DNA of 64,000 bases from Viscum album (lineage: Eukaryota > Streptophyta > Magnoliopsida > Santalales > Viscaceae): positions 390,551,962 through 390,615,961 of the forward strand of contig OY728133.1 in assembly GCA_963277665.1 (NCBI GenBank), given 5' to 3'. A program made the position numbers and the translations under genes. A model generated the notes under the pieces. That model saw only the letters and a program-made list of their open reading frames with translations, had not been told where the DNA came from and did no database searches. Within the stretch, counting starts at the first letter, position 1; every line of letters starts with the position of its first letter. Below, piece after piece: positions 48,594 to 59,600 of this stretch.

Positions 48594-48610
48594 TCAGATA
48601 CCTCTTAGAC
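48594..48610 (-). other. Polypurine region of element F
   Basis: Minus-strand GTCTAAGAGGTATCTGA directly precedes the 3' LTR start; AAGAGG is the remaining purine core compared with AAGGTGGGGAGA of A and D. Confidence 0.5.
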
Positions 48611-48794
48611 AATTATCAAAACTGATAATTTAAACCAAAACACATGGAAGAAAGAAAATGAGAATAAAACAACCACCTTATAAGATACCTCTCAATGAAC
48701 TCACTATAATAATAAATACAACTGACACATCAAAGAAATAAGGTATATAAACACACAATATCCATCATCTCATAAAACTAGTAAAGGTAAAGAA

Positions 48795-48975
48795 TAGAAT
48801 CTCAGAAAATAGAAAACATCAAACAACTCGAGATATTGAGAATGGATTTGTGAATCCCATTCCCAAATAATCTTCTCCAAGAAAGAAAAATGATATAGGA
48901 CACAAACCAAGGGAATAGAATACTTACAAAACACCTCCCGACTGTCCTAAACCTCAACAGGTTGTTCATCAAGGA
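48795..48975 (-). pseudogene. Chromodomain of element F (decayed)
   Basis: On the minus strand: LDEQPVEV, a stop, DSREVFCKYSIPLVCVLYHFS, EKIIWEWDSQIHSQYLELFD. The E-Q-P-V start, the IPLV core, the W-E-x-x-x-Q-x-x-x-x-Y-x-x-L-F tail and the position at the end of pol identify a chromovirus chromodomain. One stop is inside. Confidence 0.85.
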
Positions 48976-49079
48976 TTCTATAATATTAAAATTTAAAATC
49001 ACACTAATCAATGAAATTAGAATCATCCTAAAGATACCAAAAATTTTATGACACAAGGATGATTCCATGAATCCAAATC

Positions 49080-50480
49080 ATTTATAGGGGTATTGATAAT
49101 TGATACATAATAACTCTAATTCATTCCAACACCTCAAAAGGCCTAACAAATCAAAGAGCAATATTACTCCCATGACTAAACCTTTCCATGCCATTATGTG
49201 GTGATATCTACAAGAACACATTATCTCTAATTTCAAACTCATGAGGGATCCTCCTATGATCATAATAAGGCTTATGGTGATCTAGAGATACCTTCATTCA
49301 CTCAAATATAACTTACACCATCTTTGTCATCCTCTACATCAATTCTAGTCTGACAAAAGTAGACTCTCCTACCTTAGTTTGGTACAATAAAGATCAGTAT
49401 GTTCATCCATATAGTGCATTTAATGGATTCATACCAGTAGTGGAGTAGTGACTATTATTTTAATAAAAATCCACCAAGGTAAAGTACCTCACCTAAGAAC
49501 TTATGAAATATTAAATTTACTTGTGCAACTTTTCCTCTACAATTTTGATATTTTTCTTCATCTGACCATATATTTGTGGATAAAGTGGTGTTCAGAAATA
49601 TCTGATAATGAAAATTACATTAGATACCTCTCCAAAACCTGTAGATGAAATGGGGATCATGATTACATATTATTGTCTTTAGAACCCCATAAAACCTCAC
49701 CACCTGCTTCAGATACTACCATGATAAAATATATATAGACATCAACTCCTTAATCATAAGGAATTGAGGTGACTTCTTCAAGAGGTCCACAATCACCCAT
49801 ATAGAATCACATACACCCTAATATTGAAGAAAACTAAAGAATATGTCCATATAGATATCCTCCCAATTCAATTGTAGAACATCAAGAGACTGAACTCACA
49901 CACTAGGAACACGATTATTAGTCTTCATCATCTGGAAAAAAAACATCGAGAGATAACCACTATGATGGAATGATTCATACTAGTCAACCAAAACTAAACT
50001 CACAAGGCACAATAAAAATTTGACACACCAAGATGTACTGTCAATGGAAAACTGAGAAAATCATGGAGAAATATGACACGAATCCTTAAAGAAAAAACAA
50101 CCCCCCCCCCTGAAATAACAATCGATGCATACAATACTTTAACTAGACCTTAAGTAAATTACCATAAACAACTCGATCTCACCAAACCTCTGCCTCAAAA
50201 TCCACCAACTTAGAGTCCTCTAACTACTTCACCAAGGATGACTGTATCTTCATCTAGTAGAGACACCCTCAACTATCAACTTCTCCCAAACCAAGGTGAA
50301 TTATGTTGAGCTCCTCCATCACCCTATAACATCACTAGACTCATGTAAAACATCTCAATGTGACTTCCTACTCAAGGAATCACCACAAAATTCCCTTTCC
50401 CTGGTGTATATAAAATTTAAACATTATAATATGATAAAATTTCTATCCACTATCACTGCTGCAGATTTAGGTTGGTCTAG
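49080..50480 (-). pseudogene. Integrase of element F (decayed)
   Basis: The best part is 49500-49690 (minus): NHDPHFIYRFWRGI, then LNTTLSTNIWSDEEKYQNC, which matches the second catalytic Asp region (S-D-R-D-P-R-F, here with the first Asp changed) and the Glu region (F-H-P-Q-T-D-G-Q-S-E-R-T, here S-D-E-E). The fragment GFSHGSNIALRFVRPFEVLE near 49130 fits the C-terminal G-P-F-E-V/I-L-E motif. The zinc-binding part (about 50100-50350) is not readable. A run of ten C at 50101-50110 falls inside. Confidence 0.7.
50101..50110 (+). repeat. Run of 10 C in the element F integrase
   Basis: A C run within a coding remnant; plus-strand C is G on the coding strand. Confidence 0.95.
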
Positions 50481-50499
50481 GAGAATAAATACTTTAAAC

Positions 50500-50830
50500 T
50501 CTTTTGATTTGTAAATAACAAAATGTGCTCACTAATAAGGTAATGTCACAACAATATCATAGAAAACACAACTATAAAAATCTCAAGATAATTGGTGGTG
50601 GTGTTTCTTTTCTGAGTTTGTAACTACTAAGACCCATAATAGATAATCTCTTTCCATTGCATCAGATAGTAACTCAATCCAATACACAAAGAGTCACTAT
50701 AAACCTCAAAAAACATTCTATACTGGCAAATAAAGAATGGGATCACTAACCAGGTTCTCCTTAAAATGATAAAAAGTAGTCTGGAACTGTCCAGTCTGCA
50801 CAAATTCCTGATCCTTCCCAATCAAATTTG
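50500..50830 (-). pseudogene. RNase H of element F (decayed)
   Basis: The open stretch 50627-50821 (minus) ends in FEVYSDSLCIGLSYYLMQWKEIIYYGS. YSDS is the catalytic motif of gypsy RNase H with its Asp kept, and the G-L-x-x-x-L-M-Q spacing is standard. The C-terminal half (50400-50600) is decayed. Confidence 0.8.
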
Positions 50831-51069
50831 TTAGTGGATAAATTATCGAATATATATTGGGAATGAACCTGATATAATAATAATAAATTCCAAATAAACT
50901 CTATACCTCCACAACATTTTTGGGGGATACTTAAGAAAAAACCAAAATCTTAAACGGATTCATGGATAATTCATGATAAAACATGAAATTCTATAAGAAA
51001 TGGACCTTAAAGGACCAAAATTTACACTTACATAGCCTCCCAAATGGCTAATGACATCAAAAAACTCTT

Positions 51070-51560
51070 TAAATAGCTCACAAATGTTGTGTGTCCTCCT
51101 CATTAAACACTAAAAACACAAGTATTTTTTCAATAAACACTACCATGAATCGTTCCAAAAACTCATGGAGCACTAAATTAATTAGTCCTGTGAACCTTCC
51201 TGGATCATTCATAACACCAAATGATATTACAACATCCTCATAATTCCTATAAAGATATATGAATGCATCCTTTAGAATATCTTTATCCTTCACCTACATC
51301 GAATGATATCCTGACGACAAATCGATCTTTGAGAATAATCTTGATCCCTTCAACTAGTTGAATAAATTTTTAATCCATGGAAGAGGGTCATTATTCTTCA
51401 CTATATTTTAATTCAAGTAGTGATATTCAATAAAAAAGCATTTACTGCCATCTGTCTTCTTTAAAAATAGAATTGGGGAACCCTAAGGTGACACACTTGG
51501 ATGAATAAAAAATCATTTTATAAAATTTTCAATCTGAATATTTAACTCTCACAACTCAGA
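51070..51560 (-). pseudogene. Reverse transcriptase of element F (decayed)
   Basis: The open stretch 51078-51293 (minus) reads YRNYEDVVISFGVMNDPGRFTGLINLVLHEFLERFMVVFIEKILVFL, then NEEDTQHL. It aligns with Y-G-H-Y-E-F-x-V-M-P-F-G-L-T-N-A-P-x-x-F and with F-I-D-D-I-L-V-Y-S, where both catalytic aspartates are replaced (Glu-Lys). Upstream, about 51300-51500, a stop-broken KIDLSSGYHS-type region can be traced. Confidence 0.85.
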
Positions 51561-51599
51561 AATAACCACAATATATAGAGTAATTAATATCATAGTGAC

Positions 51600-53600
51600 A
51601 CCTATCTTCAACTCTATCCCAAAATCAATACCACATTAAGGTTTCAACATCCCAACCTCTTCTACATGGGCATCATGGTACTCTTCCACAACCTTGGGAG
51701 ACACCATCAGTAGATCCTTCACCAAACTCAACAAATCTTGGCCATCAATTAGGATAGGAACTCTACCTACATATGATTCATATGATGGTCTCACTCGCTA
51801 AAAAACATATCCTAATGTCCATCAGTTTCATAGAATGTAACATGTATCTTGAAGGAATCCAAGATATCTTACACTAAATATAATTAGACTATATTGAGGA
51901 TAATTTCATATGGTTGTGTCTATAAACATAAGAAATATCCTCAAGAGAGATATTACCCCAACATCATCTCAAAATATCTAGGCACACTATACAATCTATC
52001 TCAACTTCCAACTGATGTAGATAACTCTAGTGGCACTAGAAGCCTCTTCACATCAATTCCCAAATCATAGACTAGGTCATGAGTAATAAAGGAGTTCATA
52101 GCTCTTAAATCAAAAAATTCATACACCTAGGTAAAATATAATCATATAATACCTAGAACAAAATATGAATCATATAGATCTGGAAACTCAAAGACATTAA
52201 TTTGACCATGTTCGACTCCATATCCTCTCTAACCATGATGATGACCACCCCCATGGTCATTCTCTTATTATTATACTTAAGTAAAAGTGGCATCATGGGG
52301 TTTCCCTCTAATTTATTTTCCCTTATCTATTGATCAAAATAAAGATCACCCTGTTAATATTATTAAATCATAGTGTACTTATGTAATGGATGATATTGAG
52401 TAGGGCTACTACTCACAATCAATGAATGTTAGCCACTCAAGCTTCTGGTGTCCATGACCTCCACATGCAAAACAAACCATTCTCAAATTTTTGGTAGGGA
52501 TTAGGGAAATTTCAACCCAAGTGAAGCAATATGAAAAGGATAGAACCATATAATTACTATTTAAATCTTCTAATTACCAATTAAATGATAACTTATGGTC
52601 ATAACTATACTGTAGAGAGAGTTATACTAACTCACCTCCCATAATGATCCGGTCTTATCTAGCACCCTCTCGCAACCTCTTCCCTCACCAACACATAGAG
52701 ATATGTTAGAAAAATAAATAGGGTGACCCTAACATGGATATATATATTAAAAGAAACATCAAAATTTATATTTTTGGACTCCTCATCTAGAATAAGGTTT
52801 GAATCCTAATGTAAGAGGTTATTATTCTCAATACTAAGCTCCCACATGATGAAATTTTCCTTACATAGGGTAAGGATCTCCCTCTAACAAGATTCCTTCA
52901 TGATCGAAGAAATAAACTTGGCTTGGAACTAGTCATGAAACTTGTACCATATAACAAATAACTCCTCATGATCCCAATAGAACAATAACCACCACTATCA
53001 AGTTAACCCACATAGTATATTCATATCCAATGAAACCCAATTCTACTTCAAAGAATGGATTGAACATAATTAAATATCCACCTACTCTAACCAAGACTCA
53101 CCCTCATGATATGAAATATATCCATCATATTTCAGTAGTACATTGTGCTAAAACTCTCAAAGGTTCCTCCTCCAAGAATCATCATCCTTGAACTCAACTT
53201 CGTGGGGATCTACTATCACATCTAGATGGAAATTTGTGGCACAAACATGATAAGGACATCAACCTAGAGAAATTCCTACCAAATAAAAATTGGTAAGGAC
53301 CCATAACCCTAGAATCTAGGATATTTTAGGTCAATTAATTAATTCATTTTCAATCTAATTTAAACTATTTACCCAATTTAAACATTTGAACAAACAATTG
53401 TGATGAATGATATTTAACTAGGTCTCTACCTCATATGAAGCATCACTTCACTTACTACATTTAGTAAACATGAAATTATTTTCATCGGGTCATAGTGGGG
53501 CCTAAAATCATGTTTCCTAGTCAGCCTCCCTTTTTTATATCATGCACTAAGTCCAAATGATATTATTTCCTTAAAACCCCATGAAATCCCCACTATTTAC
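51600..53600 (-). pseudogene. gag and protease region of element F (heavily decayed)
   Basis: Little can be read. Near 52458-52500 (minus), CFACGGHGH keeps the first part of a CCHC zinc knuckle (C-x2-C-x4-H), preceded by MV. Near 52900-52950, FQAKFISSIMKES resembles the F...F-P...E part of the gag domain, preceded by a W-L-E scrap. No protease active site is visible. The assignment rests mainly on position between RT and primer-binding site. Confidence 0.5.
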
Positions 53601-53634
53601 CATCCCTAATCTTCATATTATCCTTCAACCATCA

Positions 53635-53646
53635 TCTCTGATACCA
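53635..53646 (-). other. Primer-binding site of element F
   Basis: Minus-strand TGGTATCAGAGA is the best-preserved primer site in the window, matching the initiator Met tRNA type in 11 of 12 bases. It lies three bases after the LTR end GGGGTTGGGGTCATGGTA. Confidence 0.9.
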
Positions 53647-53649
53647 CAC

Positions 53650-54512
53650 TACCATGACCCCAACCCCTCAACTGGTACCCCTCTTAGTTTGGTTGTGAAT
53701 ATGGGGATAACCCCTTAATCCCACCTCTAATATGCCCTAAGTTAGAGACTATCATTGAGGGTATAATATGCAAATAAACAAGAGACATTACCCTATTTAT
53801 ATAAATTTAAAGACAACGCATTATATGATATACACTGATAAACACCATCACATAAATAAATAAACAATCACAATACATGAATGTAATGTTATAAAAAAAT
53901 AGAAAACAATTGAAATTTCCAAAAAAATCCTAGGAAGTAACTATGAAACTCTAACCATTCCTAAAAAACCCTTACAGATAGTAACACCTAGATCAATCAC
54001 CAAACATCTATTTAAGACCTAACAAAAATTATATCTAGATAGGGTGAGTATATTGGTATAATTTTTAGGTACATCCCTGAAACCTCTCATACAAATGTGA
54101 AAGAAGTATAATAAATCCTAGTGAATGGAAAAATGAAGCCAACTCATTACCTAATGTGTAAAACTATATCCCATTCTAACCAAGGTTCACTCTCAAGATA
54201 ACACATAAAAGTATTCCCACTCTATATCATAATAATATACATAAAAAGTTACCTTTACTCTACTTACCCACTAGTTTTTTACTCAAAATCCAACACTAAA
54301 CATCATGTGCTATGATCCATTTCATAAGTTATCAGGCACCCATACAGACATATCATTGTCATACCATCATCACATAATGTATCTCATATAGATTATCACA
54401 ACCTCATCATCATAATCTCATCCATAAAAAAAATAGTAAGTTTGAAATACACTACATCCTATATACCATTCATTACACCTCAATCCATCACAACTCATGA
54501 ACGAACGTGATG
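53650..54512 (-). repeat. 5' LTR of element F, truncated
   Basis: Matches the 3' LTR part 45168-46010 in order. The last shared block is ACACCTCAATCCATCACAAC at about 54477-54496; after about 54512 the two sequences part, so roughly 2.5 kb of this LTR are deleted or displaced. Confidence 0.8.
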
Positions 54513-57500
54513 TTGGATTTGTTTATTAAATTTTCCACATCTTTTTTGTGAATTAATTAGAGTTTTTAATGTCAAATTTTCATTTTAATGAGAAGTTATT
54601 ATATATTTTATAAATTGTTATATAAATGAAATTATTTGAATATTTTAATAAAAAAGAGTGTTCCAATTATTTAATTATCAAAATTTATTTGGTTTTATGT
54701 TCCCTATATTTTAAGAGAAAAACAATGTTATTTTTGAGCGAATTCATTGAAAATAATAATTTCGAGTGTTTGAATTTAATTCGTTCATTTTTTCATATTT
54801 TTTTTAATATCAAATTATTGGAATATTATATAATCTAGAATTTTTATGTTTAATTTTCATCTGGAATTGATTATTTTACTGAGCCATTATTCTGTGTATT
54901 TTTTAGGACCTACAGAAAAGTGAATTCCAACCAACCATGAAGATTGTATGTGTTATAAACCATGAACCCATAACATTAATTCAATCAACCATGATATCAG
55001 TACCTAACTCATGAGCATGGATCAATCATGGAAAAGCTACTACAAGAAGGATATTTGATCTAACATATAAGACACCAATCAATTGTGCCTATCAATTAAT
55101 CACTGTAATAGGAGTATGGACTGCACTGAAGATTAACTTACAGTAGAAGAACCAAATTGAAGATCAAAGTTAGAAATTGAGACACATGATGTGAATAAAG
55201 ACTCATTTAAATCTAGAATCTGTTGAGTATAAAAACCATTGAGGTTTGAAAATTATGGTTGAACAAAACTGAAATTGGATATAGGGAGACTCTAGAGCTT
55301 GAGAATCCATTATCGATAAAGAAAATGTGTCAAACCCACAGCTGCTAAGTGTAGAAGAATACCTAAACTTTTTTCATTATAGTTTCTCAAATAATCAAGT
55401 GCAGAAGACACTCTATTTTTTTATCAAATATTGATGAAGAAGAAAAAAACCAACACTGAGTCGTGGCTTAGAAACTATGACAAAATTATACTATGTATAA
55501 ACCAAGATGATAATGAGTGTTTATAGAGATCATGTTGTGGAAACTTTTGGATTTGTAGTGAAAGAAAGGGTTTTAAGATGAAGAAAAGTCGTTAAAAAGA
55601 AGAAGAAGATCATGGGACATGGAGGTTTATGTGGTTTAAGAAATGATTTTTACGTCTATAGAGGGGAAGAAATTTCACTATGGTTGGGAGCACAAAAAAA
55701 TTATAAGGAGTTTTAGGGTTATCAATCTCACCCAAAACTCTATCCCAAAATGGGATAACATTGAGGACAAATCACTATTCCACCAACCACACAAAAATTT
55801 TGATGTTAAATATTAAAAGGTGGATAGAAGTCTGCATTGCTACAGTTCTACGGCCATCAAAGTACAAGGTGCTATAGTGGCTGGCAACTGGACGTCTGCA
55901 GAGCTACAATAGTCATGAAAATGGTTTGTACTACTAAATTTCCCTATCAGTGTCAGCAGTTAAACTCTTTGATAGTCGGTTATACTTGCTACATTACCCC
56001 AAAGTTTTTTTCGGGGCCTTTCGTCCCTCATACCCTTAAAGCAAGGGTGTGTTTCCCCCTGCAACCCCCAATGAGCTCACCGTGGATCTCGACCCGTGGA
56101 GTTGTGGCCTAGTGCACAATATGAGCCAGAAGAATTCATCTCAATCATCATCCAGAATGTATTATTCTACACCAATCCAACATATCAACCCAAAGAATTT
56201 TTTTTGAGAGGTGTGTTCCCTATTCAGGTTGATGATGAAGAGGATAAAGGGATATCGAGCTCCCCTACATTGAGGCTATTTTTTATATGAATGCACAGAA
56301 GATGTTTGGTAATTTTCCTCAGTGAGATCTGTTGACTATGATTATTGAAACACTAAATAACTAAACTTTGATATCTAGAAATTAAGAGTATCATTGACCC
56401 AAATGAGGTATGAATTTGGGAAGATGATGGGAATCAGTTGTTCATGATTGAAGATCCTCGCGTGTCGAAGATAAAATAACGTAACCCTTATTTCAATGAA
56501 CCAATGATGATTTAAAGTATAAGTAAGTGTTTGACGATCATAATAAAGATAATTAATACTAAGTAACTACATAAATGTGGAACTATTTCCACATAAGGAT
56601 ACATTTGAGTGTATAGAAACTAGTTGTGGAAAGGTACTTGGGGCCACAGAAAGTTCCATCCATGAAGAAGCTATGTAAAGTTAAATGGAAATATCACATC
56701 ACGGTAACTTCAGCATGTCACACCCATGTAAAGGTCATGCATTAGTATTTAATGCTACAAATAGGTGTAGATAATTAATCAAATATATGGGGTGCCCTAA
56801 AAAAAATTGGAAAATCAAAAGATATTGATAACTAAAGGAAAAGGGGAAGTCTAGCTTGAATCTAGAAGATAAAAGATTCAAGGTAATACTAGAAATTTTC
56901 AAGGGTTGTGGACCATGTTTGAGATTCCCCTAATGTTGGTCCTCATATAGATCCACCATAAGCAGTTACAAGAGTATTACTACACTCATTAGGGATTTTA
57001 CAAAAATTTGATGATGAGAACCTGGGAGTATACCATGTGGATGTCACTTCCTTATTAGATTAGTTTGTCACCAATTTTATTTTATTTTATTATTTCCAAA
57101 TAAATGGATGATTCCTCACTCTATTTTATTCATTCCTAGATATTGGAATTAATCCTAATTCCCAATCAGTGGGAACTAATTCTGATTCTCCTTCTTTCCC
57201 AATTCCCTCTATATTCTAATTCATTATTGTAAATAAAAGTTTTGTTATGATATTTTCCATTTATTTTGATCAAATACATTAAATTATGGAGGGATAATTT
57301 TTAACTATAGTTATTTTAAGTGAATCCTTATGATTCCTAGAGATTAAAAATTATGTTTATTGGCACCTTCTTCTTTACCCTTGGCTGACAGTGGTGGTAA
57401 AGAGGACATGTGACATCACATATAATTATAAGAATTGTTTTTTATTCTTTATCCCATGATATTTTCCCCATTACCCTCCTATATTACCCAACATTAATGT

Positions 57501-58429
57501 CTGGGATAGGATGGGTGAGTGATGATTTCAAAATTATCACTTCATTTTGTAATCTATTCTTGGTTGGGGTGGTTTTATTGAGTGATTCCTTTTCTTTTGG
57601 GAGAGCTCTTGTGTACTGGAAGTCATTCCATGCTTTAGTGCTCAATTTTTTGGGTTATATGGGTTTGTTAGTCTGGTAATTGACAATGTATTTAGTGAGA
57701 TTGAGGGCTAATGATCTGATCCATCAGTGGATCTGTGATTGATAGTTGAGATTGGATCAACCAAGATCTAGTCGTGTTTCTTAATAACTTTGATTCCCTT
57801 AATTCTTTATTTTTTTTTCTTTGTATTTGTCCCTACTTATCATTTTCCAGTTGTTATCAAGGTTTCCACCTCATCCACTATCATAATTTCTTACACTAAT
57901 CATCCATCATGTATTCATTTACTGGTTAAAATTAGACAATAGCATACAAATATTTTATAATAATCGTAATGAAAAATGACATTTCTTCCTTGATACTGAC
58001 CCCAAGGATAGCCATTATTCTATATATAGGAAGAATATAAATGTATCCATGACCACACAACAATAGTTAATGTCATATTTTGACACCATTTTCTTTTGGT
58101 AAACATTTTTTTTAGTGATTATTCACTTTATTCCTTAATTATTACTAATTTCAATAGTGATGGAAACATATATTCTTGAATATTTATCACTATAAGAAAC
58201 CTCTTAGGAACAATAACTTACCCAAGTGTCATAATATTTAGTTAAATTTACATCTATGATAATGTTTTAGGAATATTATGAGGATGTTTAGAAGTCCGTT
58301 AACTAAATTATAAACTTCCTTTAGGTAATATACTCATCACAAGAAGTCCAAAAGAACAGGTTAATATGCCAGCATCCTATTGAATATGGTTCTAAAAATA
58401 AGATGAGAAAAATTAGAAAAGAAACAATA
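54513..58429. other. Unassigned DNA between element F and the right end
   Basis: I recognise no gene. 55800-56110 is less AT-rich and has GCTACAG-type repeats as seen in some LTRs. An open stretch at 56096-56290 (EEFISIIIQNVLFYTNPTYQPK...) looks coding but has no domain I know and is followed by stops. 57410-57679 is an open frame in LTR-like DNA, probably chance. Confidence 0.3.
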
Positions 58430-59115
58430 AAATAAATAAGAAATAGAGATTCCCACATTTGAGACTAATATGCCCATGGATCCAAAGTTGGATATTCAAA
58501 ATCCAAATTATAAGACTTTTTTTAGGGATGGTATGAGATTGGACATACAAAATTCAAAGAATATGGACATTATTAGGATTATCAACTATTTCCTAATTTT
58601 CAATTGGATGATTTAAATTGTACTAAACTTCCTAATGATATTTCAATGGATGAATATGTTAAAACTGTTGAGGATATATTTTCTCTTTCCTTGGGGGACC
58701 CCACAACATAGTTTTTTTAAGGGAGGTTTTATGAGTCTAACTACCTCAATCCTACCCCATATTTCCCCTAGGAGCATTACTTACTCTTGGATAAGAACAA
58801 TATTTATATATTTAGGAAGATAAATATTTTAAATAAGAAGATGTGTTTATTTTTAATATTGATTATATTGAAGATATTTATTATGTTTATTTTCACAGTG
58901 TAGATATTAAAGAGTCGACTGAACTTTGTGATCTTCTAGAGGGACTTAAAGGAACTGAACCTATATATAAGATGGATCTTTTTAAAATCCATGTTTAGTT
59001 TGAAATTTTAAATTTCTGGGTTATTGATTTTGAATATGAGGTGTTGAAACCATCCACAAGTATTGAAGATGATGTTGATACATTTTTAATAGTCAAATTG
59101 GAAATTATATTTTGA
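58430..59115 (+). pseudogene. Decayed coding remnant, family unknown
   Basis: Two stretches have balanced, acidic composition unlike the Ile/Phe-rich chance frames around them. The first, 58450-58660, reads ETNMPMDPKLDIQNPNYK and, after a frame change, LDDLNCTKLPNDISMDEYVK. The second, about 58838-59115, reads EDVFIFNIDYIEDIYYVYF, then DIKESTELCDLLEGLKGTEP, a stop after FKIHV, then VIDFEYEVLKPSTSIEDDVD. I cannot name the family. A retroelement protein is the likeliest source, given the setting. Confidence 0.35.
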
Positions 59116-59219
59116 ATTGACCTTTAAGAAAAGTCTCATACAAAACTATGGATAGGGACTTGAATTATTCAATACATATCAAGATTTAGTGATAAATCCT
59201 TTTTATTGTGATCAAACTT

Positions 59220-59600
59220 TTGAATCACTTCTTCTTCTCTTAAGGCTTTAACTTCAAATTTTAATAGTCTGAAAAATGGTTTTTTGAACATCCTTTATTA
59301 TAAGGACTAATGAATCTCATCTACTTTATAATCCCAAAAATCAACATAATTATCTGAAAGTATTTTTTCTTTATCTTTTATGGTATCAAAAAGATCTACT
59401 ATTTTTTGAGAGATTTAATCAGATGTAGGAAGTAAAATAGCTTCCAACGACTTTATCTTATTTTCTTTCATGAGTAATTTATTCTTTTTATTTGAGTCTT
59501 GAAGTGTATCTTCCATTCTATATTCAACAAACTAATTTTATTTACTCACATTAAGAACTTCATCTTAACTGTGGTTTTTTAATTAAAAATACTTCCATAA
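59220..59600 (-). pseudogene. Possible coiled-coil coding scrap
   Basis: On the minus strand, MEDTLQDSNKKNKLLMKENK continues with IKSLEAILLPTSD, a stop, then KIVDLFDTIKDKEKILSDNY. Charged heptad-like spacing suggests a coiled coil. No known domain. It opposes the preceding remnant in orientation, so they are unlikely to be one gene. Confidence 0.3.

Larger units (their letters stand above)
45168..54512 (-). mobile_element. Element F: Ty3/gypsy chromovirus with 3.4 kb LTR
   Basis: A minus-strand element. The 3' LTR is 45168-48593 and the polypurine region follows. Chromodomain, integrase, RNase H, RT and gag lie from left to right up to the primer-binding site at 53635-53646. The 5' LTR begins at 53650 and can be matched to the 3' LTR for about 860 bp, then homology is lost near 54512. 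The LTR start TGTAAGGTCCC is close to TGTAATGTCCC of element D, so the two are related. Decay is heavier than in D and no gene is intact. Confidence 0.85.
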
